Shown: positions 51,712 through 62,977 of the stretch, piece by piece
How the letters are laid out: each line of letters opens with the position of its first letter
Position numbering within the stretch: position 1 is the stretch's first letter
Assembly (NCBI GenBank): GCA_009363875.1
Contig: CM018682.1
Coordinates: forward strand, 56,380,031-56,444,030
Length of the DNA stretch: 64,000 nt
DNA from: Mikania micrantha
Lineage: Eukaryota; Streptophyta; Magnoliopsida; Asterales; Asteraceae
Direction: 5' to 3'
Notes under the pieces: model-generated
What the model was told of the DNA's origin: nothing
Databases searched by the model: none
The model's input: the letters and a program-made list of their open reading frames with translations, nothing else
Made by a program: the position numbers and the translations under genes

Positions 51712-53944
51712 TGTAACACCCCGACCGATGGCGGAAACGTCGAGATGCCCCGAGGGATGTGTAGATTGTTCATAAGCTCGTGGGCATCTAATTAAATCAT
51801 CACATAACAATTAATCAACCAAATTAATTACATCAAAAATCATGTTCATCATGAATTAGTTACATCCAATATACAAAATATTTAGCTAAACTAACTAAAC
51901 TCTATTCGCCAGAATTTCAGTTATTTTAGCTAAGTCCAAGAATCCTATGTGATGATGTCCAAAATATGAGAGATCATCCTCCTCAACCTACTTGTCTTCA
52001 TTGCCTGAAACATGTAAAAATCAAGTGTCAACTACGAAGTAGTTGGTGAGTAATCATAAGTTTTTATATTTAAAAATATTTTACAAATGATTTCAAAAGT
52101 TTATAGTTTTCTGAGAAAATCCACATGAGTACCTGTGAGAATATATCCAACACAACATCCAAACACATAATCCAATCACATAACCCAAACACGTAAACCA
52201 GACACATAATCACATATATCAATAATTCACAGATAATCAATCATATGTTCAATCAACCAATCTCAATCATCAATATTCTCAATTAGTATAAGTGACAATA
52301 CATGTATCATTGTATGTGACCAAAGTAAATGACAACGACACACGGAGTTGTGGCAATCCATGTGACAATACATGCAATCGTTTCAGATAACCGAAGTCAT
52401 CAGTAACGACTCATGGAATAGTGACAATACGTGCAATCATTGTAGATGACCGAAGTCAACAACAACGACCCACGGAATAGTGACAATACATGCAATCATT
52501 GTAGATGACCGAAGTCAACAACAACGACCCACGGAATTATGATAATCCAATAATATGAATATCATAACAATAAACAAGTGTCATCCATGTGTAATCAAAG
52601 TAATATTTAAATTGGTATACATGTTTCACCTCCGAGTTTAAAAACAAAATAGTTTAAAAGGGAGGTTATGAGAACTCACCTGAGTCCGTAGAATCAGTGT
52701 TTTTCGTAGAATGCGCGCTCGCATATGTAAAACCCAAAACAAGTCAATCAACCTGTATTTAATATGTGTTCGTGTTTATAAGCATATGCGTTTCATTTCA
52801 ATTTAGTGTCCATTTTAAATCCTTAAGTGTTTAGTTGTTTAGTTTATTTATTCTAAGTTAACTTGTAACACTTAGGGTTTATCAATGATCATCATAAAAA
52901 TGTGATTTAACTTGTTAGTTTCAACTATCTAATGATGACCATTACTTGTGCACTCGTATGTATATTCCCCTTAGATATGTATATAATCTAGGGTGTTAAC
53001 CCTTGTTTTAACCTATCTTTACCCACATTTGCATGCATGTTTAACGAAGTGTCATCATAATTCTAAATCAATAACATTTTATTTTAAGCTTAAGAAAATC
53101 TTACATTAATTAATCTTATAAAATATTCAACATCTATACCCTTATAATTCCACTTATACTCATAAAAAAAATGGCAACTTGGTTTATCACATGCATGCGT
53201 ATGTGTTCATAAATTCTCAATTCTTTGTTCCCTTTAACCCTAATTCAACAAAATTTATGTTTGAAAATCCCGAGGTTCGCCTATCATAGCCCAACCACAA
53301 GAGGTTTGCTGCTTAGGGTTGCACTCGCCTAAGGTTCGGCCAAGGTGATGGTTCGCTGCACATGTAGGGCTTAATAGCCTAAGGTTCGTAGCATATAACC
53401 CTTGGTTCTTGGCCCTAGGTTCGCTGTTAAAGCTTCCAGGTTCGCCCCTATACTAGGTTCGGCTATTAGGGTTTTAATGGCTAGGTTCGCCTAGCATGGG
53501 TTTGTTTCACCCAGGTTCGGCTAGCATGCATCAAGGTTCGCCCAAAGGAGGTTCGTGGCTCACTAAGGTTCGCGACTCCAGGGTTCGGCTAAGGCTAAGG
53601 TTCGTTGTTCTTCGAAGGTTCGTGGCTAGAGGAGGGTTCGGCCCAACTAGCAGCTTCGGCAGACCAATGGTTCGGTTGATGATGGGTCCGCAGCCCAGCA
53701 TGCACGTAGGTTCGGTGGGGTTAGGTTCGCCTAGGCCAAGGTTCGGCCACCCTTGTTCCCGCCCATTAGGTTCGTGAAGCCAGGGTTCGGCCCACCTGTT
53801 TCGTGGCTAGCTAAAATCTGTTCCTATTCATCATCATCACCATCAAGTCCTAGCTATTGGAGGTGGTCGCACCCATCGATTATATCCTACGCATGCTCGA
53901 TTCAATGAAATGACTTGGTAATAATCTACTTCTAACACAATAAT
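51712..53944 (-). repeat. Ty3-4: partial minus-strand LTR of the Ty3-1 family
   Basis: Starts TGTAACACCCCGACCGATGG and GGATGTGTAGATTGTTCATA, the inverse of the Ty3-1 LTR end. It carries the inverse tandem repeat (52310-52560), the AGGTGAAACATG/GGAGGTTATGA block (52615-52680) and a GGTTCG array (53270-53800, about 22 copies). It stops where the Ty3-5 LTR begins, so Ty3-5 inserted into it and the rest lies beyond the window. No coding sequence. Confidence 0.88.
53270..53800. repeat. GGTTCG motif array (Ty3-4 LTR)
   Basis: About 22 GGTTCG cores (AGGTTCGGC, AGGTTCGCC) in 530 bases. It is the inverse of the CGAACC array of Ty3-1. Chance ORFs across it are artefacts. Confidence 0.88.
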
Positions 53945-54424
53945 TCTCACACCCCGAGCCGGCGGGGTTGGATCGGAGTCCCCGTCGGGCGGAAGGTTCT
54001 CGGGACGCGATATCATGAGTGATAATCAAATGATCAGATTGTTTTCATAGCATCAATGTTTAAGAATAACTAAAGCACAATCAAACATTAACTATGATTA
54101 CAAAGTTAAATTACAATATCAATGTTCTGCAATTTAACTAAGTAAACCTAACAAAATAATTCCAATGTTTCTATCTTGTATCTGTACAAGATATCAAAAG
54201 TAGTTTGTATTATCAACAAAAGATGTGCTTCCAAAATCCACTAGGTCCTCTATCTAGGCCACCTAGCGTGCAATCCAAAAGCCTTAGCTTAAACCTGTTC
54301 TTCACCTGAGAAAGCAAGTAAGAAAAACAAAGTCAACACAATGGTTGGTGAGTTCACATAGTTTTTATGTTTAAAATAGCTTTAACAAACCTCTTTCGGT
54401 AAAACCTTAACCTCATTAACTCCA

Positions 54425-54530
54425 CATGTAATATCCAAATCGGTATGCTTATATTTAGGGCATACCCCTGAGTCGAGCCTACAACCCGCCAGACGCCATC
54501 CCACCACATATTAATCCGGATATGACACTG
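54425..54530 (-). other. Structured hairpin repeat, Ty3-5 3' LTR
   Basis: In element sense the arms ATATCCGGATT (54513-54523) and GATTTGGATAT (54431-54441) pair at all eleven positions, three as G-U. The loop has GGTGGGATGGCGTCTGGCGG, GTTG, CGACTC and GTATGCCCTA, matching the loop of the Ty3-1/Ty3-3 hairpins. It lies downstream of TATA, so it would be in the 5' leader RNA. Confidence 0.62.
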
Positions 54531-54699
54531 TTGTTAATAATAATTAAGCCTTTTACCTACCAATCAACCCATTCCTCATCATAACTTTTGTTTTCTGTTT
54601 CAAAGTTTACAAGTCTATAGTATTCATAAGTGTTAGTTTCAAAGTATGTATTTCAAGCATCATAGTTTCACACGCACATTGTTTAGCTGTCCCTAATCT

Positions 54700-55210
54700 C
54701 ATGCGTGAATACAAGCTCTGCACTAGCAAAAGTTTAGCAATTACGTAGCTCACGGCTAGATACAAGCTCTGCTCTAGCAGAAGTTTAGCCATTACGTATC
54801 TCATGAATTAGTTAAGCTTAGTCTAGCAATTACGTGTCTCCTATACAAGATACAAGCTCTGCACTAGCAGAAGTTTAGCAATTACGTATCTCATACATAG
54901 ACACAAGCCATGCATACACAAATAATCCAGCAATTACATATCTCATATAAGCAGACAAAAGCTCTGCACTAGCAGAAGTTTAGCAATTATATGTCTCTTA
55001 TATAGATAATAGCTTAGCCTCGTCATGGTTTAGTTTAATCCAGCAATTACATACCTCATATAAGCAGACAAAAGCTCTGCACTAGCAGTCGTTTAGCAAT
55101 TACATGTCTCCTATATAGGTAATAGCTTAGCCTCGTTATGGTTTAGTTTACATGTATCTCAATACATAGGTACAAGCTATGCACTAGCAGTCGTTTAGCA
55201 ATTACATAGC
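54700..55210. repeat. Tandem repeat in Ty3-5 3' LTR
   Basis: Seven or more units around TACAAGCTCTGCACTAGCAG, followed by AAGTTTAGCAATTACGTATC, with a longer higher-order period through 54960-55150. Function unknown. Confidence 0.85.
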
Positions 55211-56724
55211 CTATGATTAGATACATGCACAATGTTTCATGCGCAAATAATAGTTTCAAGCATATAGTTTCAAGTGTCCACACATAGTTTCATCATGAAT
55301 TCCATGGTATAGCATCAAGTCTCATGTTTAAGCATATAGTGTTCACAAGCATAAAGTTTCACTTTAAAGCATATAATTTCATAAGCATCAAGTCTCGTGT
55401 CTAAGCATATCGTTTCACAAGCATCCAACATATAGTTTCAAGCCTCAAGTTTGAAGTATAAGTTTCAAGTCTATTGCTTTTCAAGGTATACTAGGTTCCA
55501 AGCATAAGCATCACTATAAGCATCATGTTAAAGTTTAAAAGCATTAAATCATTTCAATAGTTTATTAAAATGTTTAACATGCTTCTCAGTCCCGAAGTAA
55601 AACAAATAAGTTTGAAAAGGGACAAATGAACTCACCTTGTGTCCGTAGTAGTTGACTATGTAAAACAAGAATACGCACGCTCTTTGTTTGCACTTGTTGC
55701 GATGATCACGACCCTGTATTGATTTCATAGTGTTGTAGTTTATAAGTAGTTGTCGTAACGATTTGTGCGTGTGTATGTGCTAGCCCTAATGTTGGCTAAC
55801 ACTTGGGAGTCTTATTCATTATCCGGCCCAACCTTCATCATGTAGTGTAAAAAGTATTGGGTTCCTTTGATTCTATTGTAAATTTTCAACTTAAAGTCTA
55901 GTTTAAAAATTATACTTCTAATCACAACTTTAAGTATTCATCCGCTTTGTCAAATCATTTATCACAACATTTGTAATAACCATCTTGTTACTCCAACTCT
56001 AAGTTTAATATCAATTCAAGCGTTCGTGCGTGTTTTCTTTAATATCTTGACTTCTATTGGGCCGGATAACCCCTTAGTCTAACTCATGGATTATTGGGCC
56101 AAATTTAATTAACATGAATCGACCCAATACTCGTTGGATCGAGCCATATGTGCTTGGGCCGCAATAACCTAGTGGGCTGACTAGATGGATTTGGGTCGAG
56201 ACCATCCTAAAGGGCCAAAGAAATAAATTGGGCCGAGTGGGTTCCTTGCCTTGGGTCGTAGGATTTGGCTTAAACAAAGAAGATGGGTCGTAATCAAATA
56301 GGACCTAAGGAATAAAATTGGGCCTTGTTACACCTCATTTGGATCGCGTTGTAGTGTTCTAAGGCCCTGTACTCATCGTGGTGTATCAGAAAAGGTCTCG
56401 TGGATGTAGGGTTAGCTTCGAAAGGCGCTAGAACCGGTTGGATAGGTTGGGTCAATCGAGTGCAACAAAACCCTAATTTTTGCAACATTTCCAAGCTTCA
56501 TACCTCAGAATCGGTCGAGCAAACTCTCAGATCGGTTGTACTTCCTTGTAGAGGGCTTCAAGATGATCTTTTAGGCGCAAGAATCACTCAATTTCGTTAA
56601 GAAATGAGTGAGTTATCAAGCTTCAAAGGTTGATAATGGTGGTTTGATTTCTACAGAGAGAAAGTGACGGTGTGAGTGTTTTTAGAGAGAGAGATCATAA
56701 AATGCAATAAATGCTTGCATTTGG

Positions 56725-56735
56725 TGTTTATACAC
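56725..56735 (-). promoter_or_regulatory. Ty3-5 LTR TATA box
   Basis: Minus strand GTGTATAAACA, followed in element sense by a leader with TCTCTCTCTCTAAAAACAC. Promoter of the element by position and context. Confidence 0.55.
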
Positions 56736-57514
56736 TCTGAGAGTATCCGGGTTCGTTTCGGTTGCTCGGTTCGTATTTTCGTCGCGTATCCGGTTCCTTA
56801 CGCTCGTGTTTTTCGTATTTTAAATAAAAGAGTTTATTTTAACAATTTGGTTAGTTTTTGATTCTAATAATTATATTAAATTTTGTTTAAACAATTCATT
56901 TATCGAATTCCATTATTTTACGCGTTTCGTTTATTTGTTCGTGATTAATTAAAATGGTTTTGTTTAATTTATTCATGATGAGTTTCAAAATTGTAAAACA
57001 GGAAATATTTTATTTCCTTAAATTTATGATCGTTCGTTTCGTTTTCATTTCGTTTCATCAGAATACGTCGCCATCGCGCGTATTCGTTCGAATCATCATT
57101 CGAACGAACACGTCGATGGTTTGACTTTCTGATTCTTGTTTTCTACTGTTCAGTCATTATTTCAGAACGTTAAACTTTCAGAATCATTCGTACAGATCGT
57201 CACCTATACGAATAATTCGTCGGTTTAGCATTCCGTAACAACAACCGTTATGGTTTCGTTTTGTTTAACCTCACATACGTTTATACACAGTAGCACCAAA
57301 TCAAGTATCTATGTTTCAACAACGTGTTGTCTGACGTGTTTCTGACTGTCAAACCCTAAGGTTTTAATCAGATTTCAGACAATCGTATAATAGTTTCATA
57401 TCAAGTATAATGTGTCAATAGTTTAAACATAGTTTCATGTAATGTGTACCTAAGTTACTGTACGATTTACTGTTGCGATCACTGTTCCGGCACACGTCCG
57501 GCACTGATGTTACA

Positions 57515-57525
57515 GTCTCCCCTCG
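57515..57525 (-). other. Polypurine tract of Ty3-5
   Basis: Minus strand CGAGGGGAGAC directly before TGTAACATC. Confidence 0.8.
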
Positions 57526-57548
57526 TTAGAAAAATTTCGCCCCGAAAT

Positions 57549-59153
57549 TTAAGACTCGTTATTCGGTACGGCTTCCTCTGTAAAGAGTTGGGGATACTTG
57601 TTCTTCATGTGATCTTCACATTCCCAAGTAAACTCGGGTCCGCGCCTTGAGTTCCAACGTACCTTAACAATGGGAATACGGCTTCGCCGCAGTTTCTTAA
57701 CCTTGCGATCCATAATTTCCAAAGGTTCTTCAACAAAGCGTAAGTGTTCATCCAATTGAATTTCTTCAACCGGTATGATAAGAGTTTCATCAGCAAGACA
57801 TTTCTTCAAGTTTGAGACGTGGAATACGTCATGTACGCCACTAAGTTCATCCGGTAAGTTTAATCTGTACGCCACAGGACCAATGCGTTCGATGATCTCG
57901 ATTGGTCCCACGTATCGTGGTGTTAGTTTGCCTTTCGTTGCAAAACGGACTACGCCTTTCCATGGGGAAACCTTTAACATGACTCGGTCTCCCACTTGGA
58001 ATTCCAACGGCTTGCGCCATTTATCAGCATAGCTCTTTTGTCTACTTCGTGTTGCTTGTAGCCTTTGTTGTATCTGAACAACCTTGTCTGTAGTTTCTTG
58101 AATAAGTTCTGGCCCGGTGATACGATTATCTCCCACTTCTGTCCAACAGATCGGCGACCGACATTTCCGACCATACAGAGCCTCGAATGGGGCACAACTG
58201 ATGCTGCTGTGATAACTGTTGTTGTAGGAGAACTCGATTAGTGGCAAATGAGAATCCCAATTACCACCGAAGTCTAGAACACAAGTTCTCAACATGTCCT
58301 CTAGGGTTTGTATAGTACGTTCTCTTTGACAATCCGTTTGTGGATGATAAGTTGTACTCAAGTTTAATTGCGTCCCTAGAGATTTCTGCAATGACTGCCA
58401 GAACCTTGATGTGAATCTACTATCATGATCTGAAATGATAGACAATGGCACACCATGGCGTACCACTATCTCGTTGATGTAAAGCTTCGCTAGTTTATCC
58501 ATAGAGTAAGTTTCTCGCATCGGCAAGAAATGAGCAGATTTGGTTAATCGATCAATGATAACCCAAATAGTGTCATGTCCACTGGAAGTGCGGGGTAGCT
58601 TAGTAACAAAGTCCATCGCTATCTGTTCCCACTTCCAAAGTGGAATTTCGGGCTGTTCCAGTAACCCTGACGGTTTCTGGTGTTCCGCCTTCACTTTAGC
58701 ACACGTAAGGCATCGACCAACATACTCAGCTATGTCTTTCTTCATACCCGGCCACCAAAAAAATGCCCGTAAGTCTTGGTACATCTTATCAGCACCGGGA
58801 TGTACAGAGTACCTGGTCTTGTGTGCTTCATCCAATATAAGTTTCTTTAACTCGTCTACCGCAGGAATCCATACTCTATCCTTGTAGTAGACAAGTCCAT
58901 CAGGTTTTGTTTCCAAATGTTTTTCCACACGACAATCGAGTTCTTTCTTCAAGTTTTCACATTCAATAACCTCCTGTTGTGCTTTCATAATGTTGTCGTG
59001 TAAGCTTGTCTGCACAGTCATTCCCATTGCTCTGACGCGCAAGGGTTTGACTCGTTCCTTCCGGCTCAAGGCATCCGCTACAACGTTTGCCTTGCCCGGA
59101 TGGTACTTGATTACACAGTCATAGTCATTCAGAAGCTCAACCCAATGTCGCTG
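57549..59153 (-). pseudogene. Ty3-5 RNase H end, integrase and chromodomain-like tail
   Basis: Starts HPGKANVVADALSRKERVKP (end of RNase H). The integrase zinc finger follows (HKTRYSVHPGADKMYQDLR, WWPGMKKDIAEYVGRCLTCA), then the core MDFVTKLPRTSSGHDTIWVI, IISDHDSRFTSRFW and HPQTDCQRERTIQTLEDMLR. Catalytic acids are present; IISDRD reads IISDHD and TDGQSE reads TDCQRE, unusual changes beside them. The tail reads VFHVSNLKKCLADE, IMDRKVKKLRRSRIPIVKVR and GPEFTWECEDHMKNKYPQLF, ending at 57549. The frame is open for 506 codons. It closely resembles Ty3-1 (shared KKLRRSRIPIVK). Only the stop at the upstream boundary breaks it. Confidence 0.93.
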
Positions 59154-59453
59154 TCACATGTTGAGTTCCTTCTGATCAAATATGTGTTGTAGACTTTTGT
59201 GATCAGTGAATATGGTACACTTGGTGCCATATAAGTAATGTCTCCATATCTTTAAAGCAAATATCACAGCTCCCAGATCCAGATCATGAGTAGTGTAGTT
59301 CTTCTCATGAATTTTTAGTTGTCTCGAAGCATAAGCAATAACTTTGTCCCGCTGCATAAGTACACAGCCAAGTCCCTGATGGGATGCATCACAATACACA
59401 ACAAAGTCATCACAACCGTCTGGGAGAGATAAGATCGGAGCATCACACAACTT
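59154..59453 (-). pseudogene. Ty3-5 RNase H
   Basis: Reads CDAPILSLPDGCDDFVVYCD, then ASHQGLGCVLMQRDKVIAYA, KNYTTHDLDLGAVIFALKIW and YTDH-like FTDHKSLQHIFDQKELNM, then TGA where Ty3-2 has Arg. VVYCDAS holds the first catalytic Asp; Ty3-2 has lost this block. A stop at 59454-59456 separates it from RT. RNase H removes the RNA template during reverse transcription. Confidence 0.92.
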
Positions 59454-60760
59454 TTACTTCAAAGTCTGAAAGGCTTCTTCTTGCTTTTGTTCCCAAATAA
59501 AAGGCTTGCTCTTCTGTGTCAGCTTTGTGAGTGGCAGAGCTATCTTAGAAAAGTTTGAGACAAATCTTCTGTAATAGCCTGCTAAGCCTAGAAAAGAACG
59601 TATCTCCGTAGGTGTCTTTGGAGTGTCCCAATCTTTTATTGCCTCGATCTTGGCAGGATCAACATGTATTCCCTCACTGTTAACTACGTGCCCTAGGAAT
59701 TGAACCTCTTTTAACCAAAACTCACACTTGGAGAATTTGGCATAGAGCTTCTCTTCCTTTAACAGTTCCAAGATCGTCCTGAGATGTTGCTCGTGCTCTG
59801 CATTGCTTTTAGAATAGATCAATATGTCATCAATGAAAACAATAACAAATTGATCTAAGTACGGCTTACACACACGGTTCATGAGATCCATGAAGACCGC
59901 GGGTGCATTCGTCAACCCAAAAGGCATCACCATGAACTCGTAATGCCCGTAACGAAACGCCTTCTTGGGTATATCTTCGTCTTGTACTCTGAGCTGATGG
60001 TATTCGGAACGTAGATCGATCTTTGAAAAGTATTGAGCTCCTTGCAATTGATCAAACAAATCATCAATCATCGGCAATGGATACCGATTCTTAATGGTTA
60101 TCTTGTTTAACTCCCTGTAGTCTGTGCACATACGAAAGGATCCGTCCTTCTTTTTCACGAACAGAACCGGAGCTCCCCAAGGTGAGTAGCTCCGTCGGAT
60201 GAAACCTTTATCAAGCAGCTCCTGTAGTTGATTAGATAATTCCTGCATCTCCGAAGGTGCTAATCTGTAAGGAGATTTAGCAACAGGTGTTGCTCCAGGA
60301 ATCAGGTCAATACGAAACTCTACCGGTCGCACAGGTGGCAAACCAGGTAGATCTTCCGGAAATACTTCAGGGTATTCCTTTACTATTGGCACGTCTTGTA
60401 TTGTTTTCTTGTCTTTCTCTTTCTCCACCACGTGAGCCAAGAAAGCTATGCACTTCTTTTGTAGACACTTACGCACTTTTATGCATGATATGATCTTTAC
60501 GTTTCGCTTTGCTTGATCCCCGCGAACTTCCAATACACGATTATTCACGACTGGAATCCGAAGTAGCTTTTCAGAACAGATAACTTCAACTCTATTGAGT
60601 GATAGCCAATCCATCCCCACAATGATGTCGAAACTGCCCAACTCCATTGGCAACAAGTCGATGGTAAATGTGTAATCAGTGAGTGTAAGTGGGCAGTTCC
60701 TAAGTATAGTGCTAACTGTAACTTGCTTTCCGTTCGCTACTTCAATAATGTAAGGGGAGT
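59454..60760 (-). pseudogene. Ty3-5 protease C-terminus and reverse transcriptase
   Basis: Protease end: LPMELGSFDIIVGMDWLSLN. Linker: IVKEYPEVFPEDLPGLPPVR. RT: KGFIRRSYSPWGAPVLFVKK, YRELNKITIKNRYPLPMIDD, FSKIDLRSEYHQ (usual SGYHQ), PFGLTNAPAVFMDLMN, catalytic FIDDILIYSKSNAEHEQHL, then KEVQFLGHVVNSEGIHVDPA and AGYYRRFVSNFSKIALPLT. Open for about 400 codons, ending at TAA (59454-59456) in TLK-KLCDAP. A frameshift at about 60765 separates it from the DTG part of protease. Confidence 0.93.
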
Positions 60761-62197
60761 CTAAAGTTTCCTCAGTAAGACTAAGTTGTCGTGCAAAATC
60801 AGATGAAATAAACTCTGGTCTACACCAGTATCAAATAGTATAGATGCATAAGAGTCATGTAAAAGAAATGTACGAGTGACCACATTAGGGTCTTGGCGTG
60901 CAGCATTGGCTCCGATAACAAAAGCTCGTCCGCGAGGTGCTTGTGCTCCTGGTTGCACTCTCTTAGGACAGTCGCGGGAGAAATGACCTAGTTCTCCGCA
61001 GGTGTAGCATCCCCTGTTGTTGTTGTTGCCTAGATTATGTGGTGGTGGTGGAGGTAATGCTCTTGCTGCAGTATTGGTAGCCTGATTTACAGCAACACGG
61101 CATTTAGTAACCCAGTGGCCAAACCGACCACAATTAGTGCATTTCCTACATTGAGCAGTAGGATGATGATGATACTTGCAGTGAGTGCACTGGGGATGTT
61201 CTCCCCCATAGTTCCTGGTTGCAGGATTGACAGGTGCTGCAGGTGCCTGTCTCAAAGGAGTAACGGCCGCATAATTCTTAAGGAGCTTCTGTTTATTCTT
61301 TTGGTGGTACTCTGGTGTCTTTGATGTTGTTTCCTTGGCTTTTCCCGCATCATCTTTTAAAATTCGAGACTTTACCATCACATTGGTGAGTTTAGCTGAA
61401 AGGGAGATAGCAGACTCCAAAGTAGCAGGATATACAGACATCACGATGCTTTGAATACAAGAGGGTAATCCTGCTACGTAGCGATCAATCAGCTTTTCCA
61501 ATGTTGGTACCATCTCTGGCACCAGAGCTACCAGTTCATGATAGCGAGTGGTAAAGGTCATATGGTCAGCTCCCTTCATTACATGGTTCGAGAGCTCAAT
61601 CTCCAGCTGTTGCAGTTCGTGTTTCGGGCAAAACTCATTCCTCAAAAGAAGTTTAAATTCTGCCCAAGGCATCGCCATCGCCTCATCTCTTCCTTTAGCC
61701 CTGATCTGTGTGTTCCACCATGTTAAAGCTCGCTAGCTGAATGAACCGGCTGCATAGCGAACTTTATGGTGTTCTGGATAGCTGCTTATGTCCAAAGTGT
61801 TCTCCATCTTCTCCAGCCATTGGATCAGTCCAACAGCTCCTTCAACTCCAGTAAAGCTAGGTGGTTTGCATCCTACAAAGGATTTGTAGGAGCAGTCTGT
61901 AGTATGACTAGTGTTTCCACTAGCCTCTCCAGTAGTATGGCCAGAATTGTTGACATGTACTTGAATCCGATTTATCATCTATGGGATGACATCTTTCAGT
62001 TGGCTTGTCAGTTGAGTACTCAGAAGTGTCGCTAAGGTGATAGTAGCAGGATCAATAACTGGACCCGCATTCGGGTTCGGAGGAGGGTTTTGCGGAGGAG
62101 GAGGAGGCGGCGGTGAATCTGGTGGTGATGGTGTCGAAGAGTGTGGTGCAGAAGTCTGTGTAGTCGGTACTGGAGTAGGTTGTCTTCTAGGCGGCAT
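60761..62197 (-). pseudogene. Ty3-5 gag and protease active site
   Basis: Start ATG at 62197 (MPPRRQPTPVPTTQTSAP), followed by a proline-rich stretch (PPDSPPPPPPPQNPPPNPN). An upstream in-frame ATG at 62251 exists, but MPPRR is the usual plant gypsy gag start. Capsid motifs: CSYKSFVGCKPPSFTGVEGA, LIQWLEKMEN, RALTWWNT, FCPKHELQQLEIELSNHVMK and RYVAGLPSCIQSIV. Three CCHC knuckles follow: CTHCKYHHHPTAQC, CTNCGRFGHWVTKC and CYTCGELGHFSRDC. The protease motif LFDTGVDQSLF lies near 60830. Stops at about 61979 (TAG just before an ATG) and 61733 and a frameshift near 60765 break it. Confidence 0.93.
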
Positions 62198-62349
62198 TCT
62201 AATCATAACCAAAAGAATTTGGTTAGTGTAGTGATCGAATGCTGAAGACAAAATGCAAACATAGATCCTAAGTTCTCTACATGAGGGTCCCTAAGTTATA
62301 GTCTAGGCCAAACCGTTTAAGTAATGACCTATTATTCTCTATAACCTTG

Positions 62350-62364
62350 AGCTCTGATACCAAT
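62350..62364 (-). other. Primer-binding site of Ty3-5
   Basis: Minus strand ATTGGTATCAGAGCTCAAGG next to the 5' LTR: a full match to the common initiator-Met tRNA complement. Confidence 0.9.
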
Positions 62365-62365
62365 C

Positions 62366-62977
62366 TGTCACACCCCGAGCCGGCGGGGTTGGATCGGAGT
62401 CCCCGTCGGGCGGAAGGTTCTCGGGGCACGATATCATGAGTGATAATCAAATGATCAGATTTTTTTCATAGAATCAATGTTTAAGAATAACTAAAGCACA
62501 ATCAAACATTAACTAGGATTACAAAGTTAAATTACAATATCAATGTTCTGCAATTTAACTAAGTAAACCTAACAAAATAATTCCAATGTTTCTATCTTGT
62601 ATCTGTACAAGATATCAAAAGTAGTTTGTATTATCAACAAAAGATGTGCTTCCAAAATTCACTAGGTCCTCTATCTAGGCCACCTAGCGTGCAATCCAAA
62701 AGCCTTAGCTTAAACCTGTTCTTCACCTGAGAAAGCATGTAAGAAAAACAAAGTCAACACAGTGGTTGGTGAGTTCACATAGTTTTTATGTTTAAAATAG
62801 CTTTAACAAACCTCTTTCGGTAAAACCTTAACCTCATTAACTCCACATGTAATATCCAAATCGGTATGCTTATATATATGGCATACCCCTGAGTCGAGCC
62901 TACAACCCGCCCAGACGCCATCCCACCATATACTAATCCAGATATGACACTGTTGTTAATAATAATTAAGCCTTTTA
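62366..62977 (-). repeat. Ty3-5 5' LTR, part (broken by Co-6)
   Basis: Starts TGTCACACCCCGAGCCGG on the plus strand and matches 53945-54556 almost base for base. It ends in AAGCCTTTTA, where the 3' LTR continues CCTACCAATC. It includes the hairpin at 62845-62952. The remainder lies beyond Co-6, outside the window. Confidence 0.92.
62845..62952 (-). other. Structured hairpin repeat, Ty3-5 5' LTR
   Basis: Arms ATATCTGGATT (62935-62945) and GATTTGGATAT (62852-62862) in element sense. Compared with the 3' LTR copy one C-G pair became U-G, so pairing is kept. Confidence 0.58.

Larger units (their letters stand above)
53945..57514 (-). repeat. Ty3-5 3' LTR (3.6 kb)
   Basis: Plus-strand ends are TCTCACACCCCGAGCCGG (TGTCACACC in the partner) and GATGTTACA. 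In element sense it starts TGTAACATCAGTG after a polypurine tract. Contains a tandem repeat (54700-55210), a CATATAGTTTCAAGC-type repeat (55240-55500), the hairpin at 54425-54530, a TATA (56725-56735) and, upstream of it in element sense, clusters of TTCGT and ATTCGTTCGAAT (56745-57240). Confidence 0.9.
53945..62977 (-). mobile_element. Ty3-5: Ty3/gypsy element, minus, 5' LTR interrupted by Co-6
   Basis: 3' LTR 53945-57514, gag-pol 57549-62197, primer site 62350-62364, 5' LTR from 62366 to its break at 62977. About 15 differences in the 610 bases shared by both LTRs (hand count), so it is younger than Ty3-2. Only a few stops and one frameshift lie in gag-pol. Left flank is Ty3-4 LTR; the right end is outside the window, so the target duplication cannot be checked. 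Confidence 0.93.

Noticed and set aside
53496..53777. Arg/Gly-rich ORF
   Set aside because: It is a by-product of the GGTTCG motif array in the Ty3-4 LTR.
62037..62231. Glycine-rich ORF on the plus strand
   Set aside because: It is antisense to the proline-rich start of Ty3-5 gag.
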